Shown here one piece after another: positions 6,139 through 12,452 of a stretch of DNA of 16,237 nt. The DNA lies in NCBI GenBank assembly GCA_905215835.1, contig CAJMRR010000029.1, positions 1-16,237 on the forward strand. Reading direction: 5' to 3'. Made by a program: the position numbers and the translations under genes. How positions within the stretch are numbered: position 1 is the first letter of the stretch; each line of letters opens with the position of its first letter. Origin of the DNA: an uncultured bacterium. Lineage in GTDB: Bacteria; Actinomycetota; Coriobacteriia; Coriobacteriales; Coriobacteriaceae. Under the pieces are notes generated by a model that was not told the origin of the DNA, did no database searches, and saw only the letters and a program-made list of their open reading frames with translations.

Positions 6139-6170
6139 AAGTGCTTTCTCCTAAAACTCGGTATCCGAAA

Positions 6171-7001
6171 TTACTTCTTACGGCGACGAATGATGTGCTG
6201 GTTCGAGACCTTCTTCTTCTTGCGCGTACGAAGGCCCTTCGTCGGCTTACCCCAGGGGGTAACAGAGGGACGACCAGAGGTGTGGTTCTTGCCCTCGCCA
6301 CCGCCGTGCGGGTGGTCGACAGGGTTCATGACGGTACCGCGGACGGTCGGGCGCACGTTCATGTGACGCTTACGGCCGGCCTTGCCGATGACGATGTTGG
6401 AGTGATCGGCGTTGCCGACCTCACCGACGGTGGCGCGGCAGGTAACGAGGATGCGGCGCATCTCGGAGGAAGGCATACGGACGATAGCGTACTTGCCCTC
6501 CTTACCCATCAGCTGGCAGGAGTTACCGGCGGAACGGGCGATAGCAGCGCCCTTGCCCGGCTGGAACTCGACAGCGTGGATGAGCGTACCGACGGGGATG
6601 TCGGCGAGGGGCAGAGCGTTGCCCGGCTTGATGTCGGCGTCAGAACCGGACATGATGGTCTGACCGACCTCGAGGCCCTTGGGGGCCAGGATGTAGCGCT
6701 TCTCACCGTCAGCGTAGTGCAGCAGAGCGATGCGAGCGGAACGGTTCGGATCGTACTCGATCGTGGCAACCTTGGCGGGCACGCCGTCCTTGTTGCGCTT
6801 GAAGTCGATCACGCGGTAACGACGCTTCACGCCGCCGCCCTGGTGGCGGGTGGTGATGCGGCCGTTGTTGTTACGACCGGCCTTCTTGGGCAGGGGCTCG
6901 AGAAGAGACTTCTCGGGCTTGGTGCAGGTGATCTCAGAGAAATCGGAGATCGTCTGCCAACGCCTACCAGCGGAGGTCGGCTTAAGGTGCTTTACAGCCA
7001 T
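6171..7001 (-). CDS. rplB: 50S ribosomal protein L2 (uL2)
   Basis: 276 residues from the ATG at 7001. This start is chosen because MAVKHLKPTSAGRRW is the usual L2 beginning and AAAGGGA precedes it; the frame remains open further upstream but that part is unrelated to L2. L2 is needed for subunit association and peptidyl transfer. Conserved segments include ITTRHQGGGVKRRYRVIDF, VGTLIHAVEFQPGKGA and the C-terminal GGGEGKNHTSGRPSVTPWGK, which carries the histidine implicated in peptidyl-transferase function. The upstream gap to rplW is 179 bp, exceptional in this otherwise compact cluster. Confidence 0.98.
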   Translation of the reverse strand: MAVKHLKPTSAGRRWQTISDFSEITCTKPEKSLLEPLPKKAGRNNNGRITTRHQGGGVKRRYRVIDFKRNKDGVPAKVATIEYDPNRSARIALLHYADGEKRYILAPKGLEVGQTIMSGSDADIKPGNALPLADIPVGTLIHAVEFQPGKGAAIARSAGNSCQLMGKEGKYAIVRMPSSEMRRILVTCRATVGEVGNADHSNIVIGKAGRKRHMNVRPTVRGTVMNPVDHPHGGGEGKNHTSGRPSVTPWGKPTKGLRTRKKKKVSNQHIIRRRKK

Positions 7002-7081
7002 TACAATCCCTTTCAGTAGGAATCCGTTAGCCATCGCAGACAGGGATTCGAGGTTCTGCCTCGGGTGCGATGACACCGGAC

Positions 7082-7107
7082 GTATACACGGTTCCGGGCG
7101 TGTCCAT
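7082..7107 (-). repeat. 26-bp motif shared with the rplC leader, copy B (rplW-rplB gap)
   Basis: Plus-strand sequence begins gtatacacgg, contains cgggcgt and ends tccat; 23 of 26 positions equal those at 8947-8972. Both copies lie in the same orientation upstream of minus-strand ribosomal genes. On the minus strand it ends with CCGTGTATAC, reminiscent of a -10 box, but copy B lacks the final T of TATACT. A binding site, a promoter part or a shared RNA element are all possible. Confidence 0.55.
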
Positions 7108-7126
7108 TTTATACGCCCAAAACCTT

Positions 7127-7162
7127 GAGCTCTCGCCTCCCCTATTTGGGAGGCATGAGCTC
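7127..7162 (-). promoter_or_regulatory. Attenuator-like hairpin between rplW and rplB
   Basis: On the minus strand gagctc, two unpaired bases, gcctccc, a 6-nt loop, gggaggc, two unpaired bases and gagctc form a 13-bp interrupted stem. It starts 18 nt after the rplW stop and is followed by AAGGTTTTGG, a weak T tract. It may reduce transcription into rplB or mark an RNA processing site. A second small hairpin (cgagg / cctcg) lies further downstream, before rplB. Confidence 0.5.
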
Positions 7163-7180
7163 ACTCAACAGCAGCGAGTC

Positions 7181-7468
7181 TTAGGCCTGGTTGCCAAAGA
7201 CCTCGATGGTGTCGCCCTCGGCCAGCGTGACGATGGCCTTCTTCCAAGAACGGGTCTTGCCGGCGACATAGCGCACGCGCTTGGTCTTGGGCTTGACCGT
7301 CAGGGTGTTCACGCGAACGACCTTGACGCCGAAGATCTCCTCGACAGCGTCCTTGATCTGATACTTGTTAGCATCCTTGGCGACCTCGAACGTGTACTTG
7401 TTCAGCTCCATGCCGGAGAAGGAACGCTCGGACACGATCGGACGGATGATGATCTCGTGGGCGGTCAT
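7181..7468 (-). CDS. rplW: 50S ribosomal protein L23 (uL23)
   Basis: 95 residues. L23 lies at the exit tunnel and docks trigger factor and the signal recognition particle. MTAHEIIIRPIVSERSFSGM opens the protein, with KYTFEVAKDANKYQIKDAVE and VEEIFGVKVVRVNTLTVK following, all family signatures; KRVRYVAGKTRSWKKAIVTL closes it. Its ATG directly abuts the rplD stop codon, with no intervening base, so coupling to rplD is likely. The ribosome binding site must lie inside the end of rplD. Confidence 0.98.
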   Translation of the reverse strand: MTAHEIIIRPIVSERSFSGMELNKYTFEVAKDANKYQIKDAVEEIFGVKVVRVNTLTVKPKTKRVRYVAGKTRSWKKAIVTLAEGDTIEVFGNQA

Positions 7469-8095
7469 TTATGCAAGCACCTCCCCGAAGTGAGCGGCGA
7501 TGTCGGCGGGCATCAGCACGGCGTTGTTGTTGACGAGATCGTAGGTGTTGGCCTCGTCGGCAGTGATGATGAACGTCTTGGGAATGTTGCGGAACGACAG
7601 GTAGGCGTTGACGTCCTCATCGCGAACGATGATGGTCAGACGCTTGCCCTCAAGGCCGAGAGCCTTGAGCATGGCGACGGCAGCCTTGGTGGAAGGCTTC
7701 TCGAAGCCGTAGTCGTCGACGAGCACGAGCTCGCCATCGGCCAGCTTGGCGGACAGCGCGGAGCGCATAGCCAGCTTGACCTCCTTGTTGTTCATACGCT
7801 TAGCGTAGGAACGGGGCTTGGGGGCGAAGACAACGCCACCGTGACGCCACTGGGCAGCACGGATGGAACCCTGGCGGGCACGGCCGGTGCCCTTCTGACG
7901 CCAAGGCTTCTTGCCGCCACCGGAAACCTCAGAGCGGCCCTTAGCGGACTGGGTGCCCTGACGCCAAGAGGCCATCTGGCACTTGACGATGTGGTGCATA
8001 ACGTGGATGTTCGGCTCGATGCCGTACACCTCAGCGGCGAGCTCGGCCTCGGCGACCTTCTTGCCCTCGCTGTTCTTTACTTCAAACTTTGCCAT
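7469..8095 (-). CDS. rplD: 50S ribosomal protein L4 (uL4)
   Basis: 208 residues. L4 binds 23S rRNA domain I and lines the exit tunnel; in E. coli it also represses its own S10 operon. The extended loop region is clear (SAKGRSEVSGGGKKPWRQKG, then TGRARQGSIRAAQWRHGGVV). The globular part follows with RMNNKEVKLAMRSALSAKLA. AAGGAGA precedes the ATG. The gap to rplC is 46 nt. Whether L4 regulates this cluster is unknown, but the folded rplC leader makes some form of feedback reasonable to suspect. Confidence 0.98.
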   Translation of the reverse strand: MAKFEVKNSEGKKVAEAELAAEVYGIEPNIHVMHHIVKCQMASWRQGTQSAKGRSEVSGGGKKPWRQKGTGRARQGSIRAAQWRHGGVVFAPKPRSYAKRMNNKEVKLAMRSALSAKLADGELVLVDDYGFEKPSTKAAVAMLKALGLEGKRLTIIVRDEDVNAYLSFRNIPKTFIITADEANTYDLVNNNAVLMPADIAAHFGEVLA

Positions 8096-8141
8096 TTAAG
8101 TGTTCTCCTTGGTATGACGCTGGGCTAAATGGGCTGGGCCC

Positions 8142-8762
8142 TTAGGCCATACGGATGGCGACGAGACCATTCTTGGCACCCGGGACAGCGCCCTTGACCA
8201 AGATGAGGTTCTGCTCGGCATCGATGCGGACAACGGAAAGGTTCTTGACGGTAACGCGCTCGTTACCCATGTGACCGGCCATCTTGACGCCCTTGAGGAC
8301 GCGCGCAGGATAGGCGCACTGACCGATAGAACCGGGGTGACGCTGGAAGTGAGAACCATGCGTCATAGGACCGCGGCGCTGACCCCAGCGCTTGATGCGA
8401 CCCTGGAAGCCCTTACCCTTGGAGGTACCGATGACGTCGACCTTCTCGACATCAGCGAAATCAGCGACGGTGACGACCTCGCCGACCTTGTGCTCCTCGC
8501 CGTTCTCGACGCGGACCTCACGAAGGAAACGGACAGGCTCGACGCCAGCCTTGGCGAAGTGACCAGCCATGGGCTTGTTCACGTTCTTGGCCTTGATGTC
8601 GCCGAAACCGATCTGGACGGCGTCATAGCCGTCGGTTGCCTGAGTTTTAACCTGCGAGACAGCGCAGGGGCCAGCCTGGATGACCGTGACGGGAACGACG
8701 TTGTCGTCCTCGTCCCAAACCTGGGTCATGCCAATCTTGCGGCCGAGAATCATGCTGATCAA
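8142..8762 (-). CDS. rplC: 50S ribosomal protein L3 (uL3)
   Basis: 206 residues if read from TTG at 8762, or 203 from the ATG at 8753. L3 is an early 23S rRNA binder near the peptidyl transferase centre. MILGRKIGMTQVWDEDDNVV, VIGTSKGKGFQGRIKRWGQ and the Gln-containing loop GPMTHGSHFQRHPGSIGQ identify it. Neither start has a convincing SD; GGGAT upstream favours TTG slightly, while homology allows the ATG. It is first in the cluster: the usual upstream neighbour rpsJ is missing, and about 460 bp of non-coding DNA precedes it, including a folded leader and a giant palindrome. Confidence 0.97.
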   Translation of the reverse strand: MISMILGRKIGMTQVWDEDDNVVPVTVIQAGPCAVSQVKTQATDGYDAVQIGFGDIKAKNVNKPMAGHFAKAGVEPVRFLREVRVENGEEHKVGEVVTVADFADVEKVDVIGTSKGKGFQGRIKRWGQRRGPMTHGSHFQRHPGSIGQCAYPARVLKGVKMAGHMGNERVTVKNLSVVRIDAEQNLILVKGAVPGAKNGLVAIRMA

Positions 8763-8782
8763 GATATGATCCCAACTCTCGC

Positions 8783-8834
8783 GTGGTCTTGGGACAATGC
8801 GTACACCACCGAGCGTACGCCCCTAGAGGACCAC
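8783..8834 (-). promoter_or_regulatory. Structured leader hairpin upstream of rplC
   Basis: Three stacked pairings form one 52-nt hairpin: GTGGTC / GACCAC (8829-8834 with 8783-8788), a GGG / CCC step, and GCGTAC / GTACGC (8815-8820 with 8799-8804) around a 10-nt loop. It ends 20 nt before the TTG start and about 30 nt before the ATG. Its position suits feedback control of the ribosomal operon, but no known leader family was recognised. Confidence 0.5.
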
Positions 8835-8945
8835 TACTTACACGACGTGCTCCCCAGCCTTGTATTTCGCCCGGACTACCTGACAACCCTATTAAGCAGG
8901 CATTTTGTCCAGCCAGAATACTCCCCTGGTTACACACAGCTGTTT

Positions 8946-8972
8946 AGTATACACGGCTGCGGGCGTATCCAT
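8946..8972 (-). promoter_or_regulatory. 26-bp shared motif, copy A, with -10-like TATACT
   Basis: The repeat proper is 8947-8972 and matches 7082-7107 at 23 of 26 positions. On the minus strand it runs into TATACT (8946-8951), a good -10 box about 185 nt upstream of the rplC start; no clear -35 box is found at the right distance. This is the best promoter candidate for the ribosomal cluster seen in the gap. Confidence 0.4.
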
Positions 8973-9014
8973 CGAGATTCATATTTCACTCACATTGTTT
9001 ACGCAGGTAAAGTG

Positions 9015-9191
9015 CGTGGCACGTTCCCAGTGTGCGGCGGAGGGGGCGGGCCTGAGACATATTAAGGTTGCTGCTCTACAGTCCTGCTCACGACGGAGAG
9101 CACATTAAGTGCTCTCCTGTTCGTGCGGAACTCGCGACAACCTTAATATGTCTCAGGCCCGCCCCCTCCGCCGCACACTGGGAACGCCACG
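9015..9191. repeat. 177-bp nested palindrome with perfect 49-bp arms
   Basis: The left arm 9022-9070 is the exact reverse complement of 9138-9186. Outside it, cgtgg (9015-9019) pairs with ccacg (9187-9191) after a 2-base bulge. The 67-base centre holds its own perfect hairpin, ggagagcac-attaa-gtgctctcc (9095-9117), extended by cacga / tcgtg. No T tract follows on either side, so it does not look like an ordinary terminator. It lies between the histidine phosphatase stop and the rplC leader. Cruciform, mobile-element remnant or long double-stranded RNA are all possible. Confidence 0.9.
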
Positions 9192-9220
9192 TTGATGTCT
9201 GCTTAACTCTGCTCGCTCAG

Positions 9221-9847
9221 CTAATTACTTTGTTGGGGGTCCACTATTTGCTGAAGGGTGAATTTGCATTGCATTGGCTCGCCTTCTGCTTGTGGCTTTG
9301 CCTCATCGAAATCGAAGATCATGATGGCGCAGTTGGGGAGTTTTGTTGGGAGCTCGAAGCCCTCTGGGGCTGCAGCCTTAATGAATTGGCGGCTGGCGCT
9401 GCCGTGGCTTACTGCTAGGAGGGTTTCTATGCCCTCGGCGCCCATGAGATTGGTGAGGGTGTCTACCATGCGCTCTTGCAGCGCGCGGCTTCCTTCTCCT
9501 CCGAAGGGGACCAGGTCCTCGCCCGGATCCCAAACGTCAGTGGGCAGGGCGTCGTGGGGGCCTTCTTCGAAGGTGCCGTAGCAGCGCTCGATGATGCCTT
9601 CGCAGGGCTCGACTGCTGCGTCCGGGCCGAGGAGTTCGGTAGCGACGAGCTGAGCAGTGTCCATGGCTCGGCCTAAGGGCGAAGAGACCACTTTGTCGGG
9701 GACAACGTCGTGGCCCTTGAGCCATGCGGCTGCCATTCCCGCTTGTTTGCGGCCCAGGTCGGTCAGCGGTGAATCGCAGCGGCCCTGGACCAGCTTTTTG
9801 ACGTTGAACTCCGTCTGACCGTGGCGGAGTAGATACAGCTTCTTCAT
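9221..9847 (-). CDS. Histidine phosphatase (phosphoglycerate mutase-like) family protein
   Basis: 208 residues. The catalytic motif LYLLRHGQTEFN (R8-H9-G10) is at the N-terminus; SSPLGRAMDTA gives the second arginine, GIIERCYGTFEEG the acid, and LLAVSHGSASR the second histidine. These proteins transfer phosphate through a phosphohistidine; members act as phosphatases or mutases on sugar phosphates, nucleotides or other small molecules. The substrate is not evident, and the family is too broad to call it glycolytic. AAGGGGAG lies about 5 nt before the ATG. The gap from the upstream cation transporter gene is 39 nt, so the two are probably one operon. The palindrome begins about 30 bases after its stop. 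Confidence 0.93.
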   Translation of the reverse strand: MKKLYLLRHGQTEFNVKKLVQGRCDSPLTDLGRKQAGMAAAWLKGHDVVPDKVVSSPLGRAMDTAQLVATELLGPDAAVEPCEGIIERCYGTFEEGPHDALPTDVWDPGEDLVPFGGEGSRALQERMVDTLTNLMGAEGIETLLAVSHGSASRQFIKAAAPEGFELPTKLPNCAIMIFDFDEAKPQAEGEPMQCKFTLQQIVDPQQSN

Positions 9848-9886
9848 GCTCTCCCCTTCTGCATAACCTGCTTTGCCGGCACAGCC

Positions 9887-11041
9887 TTACTCGTGGGTAT
9901 GTCCTACGTAGTCTTCGTCGATCGTAATCTTGGCAATCGACTTGGGATATTCCGATTCGACCCGTTGTGCCAGCGCGTGCTTTAAGTCTTCGGCACTCAT
10001 CTGCAGATCCGAGGGACGCACGCAGTCAAAAATCACGTTGGTGTGCGTGGGGCCCGGCACGCAGCGCAAATCATGAATCGAAAGGCGGCTATCGATCTCC
10101 TGGGCCATTGCGTTGATGCGCAAGCGCATGCTCGCCACCTTGGGATCGTCGGTCACGATGGGGTCGTAATGGAGCGTGACAATCATGCCGTCTTCGTTCC
10201 TAAACGCCTGCTCGATGTTATCGAGCGTGTCGTGACTTTCCAGCGGGCTGGCCTCGGCTGCCATCTCGGCGTGAGCGCTTGCAAACTTCCTGCCCGGGCC
10301 GTAGTCGTGAACCATCAAATCGTGAACGCCCAAAACGCCGGGATAGCTCATGATCTTGTCTCGAATGTGCTTGACCAGCTTAGGATCGGGCGACTGACCC
10401 AAAAGCGGGCTCACCGTATCTTGAATAAGTTCAAAGCCGCTCCAGCCAATATAGGCGCCAACGGCAAGGCCGACCCATGCGTCAAGATTGATGTGCGTCA
10501 CCTGCGAAACAATTGCACATGCCAGCACGGCGCCTGTGGCAAGAACATCGTTCTTGGAATCCTGGGCAGTCGCATGCAGTGTCTCGGACTCGATACGGTC
10601 GCCGAGCTTTTGGTTGAGCGCCGCCATCCACAGCTTAACAACCATCGAAAGCGCCAGGACTGCCACCAGGGCAAGCGAGAACTCGACAGGTTCGGGGTGG
10701 ATGATGCGCTCAAACGAGGACTTCACCAGTTCAAGGCCAATGAGAAGCACGAGCGCCGCCACGACAAGACCCGAGAGGTACTCGTAGCGACCATGGCCGT
10801 ATGGATGCTCGGGGGCGGCGGGCTTGCTCGCCAGCTTAAAGCCCAGCACGCTCACGATATTCGAGCTGGCATCGGACAGGTTGTTCATGGCATCCGCCAC
10901 AATCGAAACCGATCCCGAAACCACACCAATTGCGCCCTTCGCAGCGCATAGTGCCACATTGGCGAGAATACACACCACGCCCGTCAACGTGCCCACGCGC
11001 GCACGGTCGCCCTGCGCACGCTTAACAATCCACTCGACCAT
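9887..11041 (-). CDS. Cation diffusion facilitator transporter, probably manganese-type
   Basis: 384 residues. A six-helix membrane domain (about 20-205) is followed by a cytoplasmic domain. CDF proteins export divalent metals in exchange for protons. The metal site appears to be N53 and D57 (AMNNLSDASS) plus D161 and D165 (QDSKNDV); a set of Asn and Asp without histidine is typical of manganese CDFs, so Mn2+ export is inferred. HPYGHGRYEYLSG (79-91) is the usual cytoplasmic-loop motif. The C-terminal part is long, about 170 residues, and seems to hold two related units, GVHDLMVHDYGPG (238-250) and SIHDLRCVPGP (321-331). The ribosome binding site is weak (GGGGGCGG). A -10-like TACAAT lies on the minus strand at 11089-11094. 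A terminator separates it from the PTS gene. Confidence 0.93.
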   Translation of the reverse strand: MVEWIVKRAQGDRARVGTLTGVVCILANVALCAAKGAIGVVSGSVSIVADAMNNLSDASSNIVSVLGFKLASKPAAPEHPYGHGRYEYLSGLVVAALVLLIGLELVKSSFERIIHPEPVEFSLALVAVLALSMVVKLWMAALNQKLGDRIESETLHATAQDSKNDVLATGAVLACAIVSQVTHINLDAWVGLAVGAYIGWSGFELIQDTVSPLLGQSPDPKLVKHIRDKIMSYPGVLGVHDLMVHDYGPGRKFASAHAEMAAEASPLESHDTLDNIEQAFRNEDGMIVTLHYDPIVTDDPKVASMRLRINAMAQEIDSRLSIHDLRCVPGPTHTNVIFDCVRPSDLQMSAEDLKHALAQRVESEYPKSIAKITIDEDYVGHTHE

Positions 11042-11118
11042 CTACATCCGCCCCCACGGTGCTATCTATATATCTATTGCTCAAACGGATTGTAGTGTAG
11101 CCACTTTGCCCCACAGAT

Positions 11119-11155
11119 ACAAAAAGGCCGCAACCCACACGGGCCACGGCCTTAG
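11119..11155 (-). terminator. Rho-independent terminator after the PTS EIIC gene
   Basis: On the minus strand AAGGCCG pairs with CGGCCTT (11147-11153 with 11124-11130), with a further GGCCC / GGGTT pairing inside, followed by TTTTTGT. It lies about 40 bases after the EIIC stop codon. Confidence 0.85.
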
Positions 11156-11191
11156 AATGTGGCAAAGGAATCGTCCTTTTGTCGCACAGGT

Positions 11192-12406
11192 TTATGCGCT
11201 TACTTCAGCAGCGCTCGCCACTGTTTCGGGCGAATCGGCTCCGTCCTCCGTCGCCTGTTCCTTCGTCGGCACCACACCAAAGCAGTAGCTCAGCGCCGCA
11301 GACACCGCAAATGCCACACCGCCGGCAACGCAGCACCACAGCAGGTTCGAGATGCCGCCCGTGGCAAAGCCAATGACCATAAGGACATTCGTCATGCCGA
11401 TGGTATAGGCCGTAACGTGGCCCACGGCCGCAACAAGGCCTCCGACGGCGCCGCCAATGGCCATGTACGTCAGGCACCTGCCATATTTAAAGCCGCAACC
11501 GTACAGCGCCGGCTCGCTTACGCCACCAAGCACACCCGAGATCGAATAGCCCAGCATGAGCGCCTTCTCGTCCTTATCCGCAACGCGGAGCGACGCGCCA
11601 AAGGGCATGCCCCAAACGGCGAACGTCGCCATCGTCGCGGCGATCAGGATGCACGAATCCGTTCCCACACTCATGAACTGCGCGTAGGCAAGCGATAGGA
11701 CAACGTTGCTGACGCCGGCGATCTTTAGGAACTCCCAGCCCGCGGCAAGCCCCATGAGCGTGAGCAGCGACACGATGCCACCGGAATTGCCAAGCATAAA
11801 CATAAGCTGGCCCAACAGCATGCCCAGATAGCTGCCCGCCGGCGCCGTAATACACAGCGAAACCGGAACCATGACAAGCATGGTCGCAAACGGAACGAAC
11901 GAAAACGCCACGGCCTTAGGGATAACGCGCTGAAAGAAACACTCCACTCGCCATAGCACGGGCACCGAGATGAGAACCGGAATAACAGTCGTCGTGTAAT
12001 CGTTGACCGGCGCGGGAAGCAGACCATACACGGAAGTCATCGATGCCCCCGTCGTCGATGCGGCATCGACGAGCTTAAGCAGATCGGGCGCAATCAATAC
12101 GCCGCCCAGCATCATGCCTAGCTGCTCCGAGCAACCGAGCTGGCGGGCGGCCGCCCAACCAAGATAAATGGGCAAAAAGTAGTAGCCGGCGTTATAGAGC
12201 CAACTGTAGAACAGGCGATAGATTTCGGAATCGGCAGACCACAGGCCCAGCATACCTTCGCCCATAATGACGGCGACGGTGCGGAACAACGCCGCGCAGA
12301 CAATAAACGGCAGCGCCGACATCATGCTTTTGGACAGATAGTCCACCACGGCCATGGCGTTTGATGAAACCGTCGTTGTAAACGAGGTGTTAGAAACTTG
12401 TGACAT
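11192..12406 (-). CDS. PTS EIIC permease, beta-glucoside/sucrose type, stand-alone
   Basis: 404 residues, strongly hydrophobic, with about ten membrane segments. The family moves sugars across the membrane while they are phosphorylated by EIIB. The motif GVSEPALYGCGFKYGR (family form: G-TEPA-YG), followed by MAIGGAVGGLVAA, places it in the glucose/beta-glucoside EIIC superfamily. There is no EIIB domain with its catalytic cysteine and no EIIA domain, although members of this group are often fused EIIBCA proteins. The start at 12406 has GGGAAAGG in front; an ATG at 12430 has an equally good site and would add 8 residues. It follows accDA by only 16-40 bases on the same strand and is ended by its own terminator. 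The substrate and the EIIB partner are unknown. Confidence 0.85.
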   Translation of the reverse strand: MSQVSNTSFTTTVSSNAMAVVDYLSKSMMSALPFIVCAALFRTVAVIMGEGMLGLWSADSEIYRLFYSWLYNAGYYFLPIYLGWAAARQLGCSEQLGMMLGGVLIAPDLLKLVDAASTTGASMTSVYGLLPAPVNDYTTTVIPVLISVPVLWRVECFFQRVIPKAVAFSFVPFATMLVMVPVSLCITAPAGSYLGMLLGQLMFMLGNSGGIVSLLTLMGLAAGWEFLKIAGVSNVVLSLAYAQFMSVGTDSCILIAATMATFAVWGMPFGASLRVADKDEKALMLGYSISGVLGGVSEPALYGCGFKYGRCLTYMAIGGAVGGLVAAVGHVTAYTIGMTNVLMVIGFATGGISNLLWCCVAGGVAFAVSAALSYCFGVVPTKEQATEDGADSPETVASAAEVSA

Positions 12407-12421
12407 GGAACGCCTTTCCCA

Positions 12422-12452
12422 ATGTGACATGCAAGCTTTCCCTTTGTCACAT
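12422..12452 (-). promoter_or_regulatory. Inverted repeat over the accDA stop and EIIC start region
   Basis: A perfect 8-bp inverted repeat, atgtgaca (12422-12429) and tgtcacat (12445-12452), is separated by 15 bases. On the transcript the accDA stop codon lies in one arm, a candidate SD (AAGGGAAAG) lies in the loop, and the alternative EIIC start ATG at 12430 borders the other arm. It could adjust EIIC translation or be an operator; neither is proven. Confidence 0.4.

Noticed and set aside
9015..9191. Palindrome as an ordinary intrinsic terminator for the histidine phosphatase gene
   Set aside because: There is no T tract after the stem on the minus strand, and the arms are far longer than needed for termination.
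8763..9220. A hidden rpsJ gene upstream of rplC
   Set aside because: No frame in this gap gives an S10-like protein, which would need about 100 codons; the stretch is filled by the leader and the palindrome.
12422..12452. CRP- or Rex-like operator
   Set aside because: The half-sites (TGTGACA/TGTCACA) are 15 bases apart, while CRP and Rex sites have much shorter spacing.
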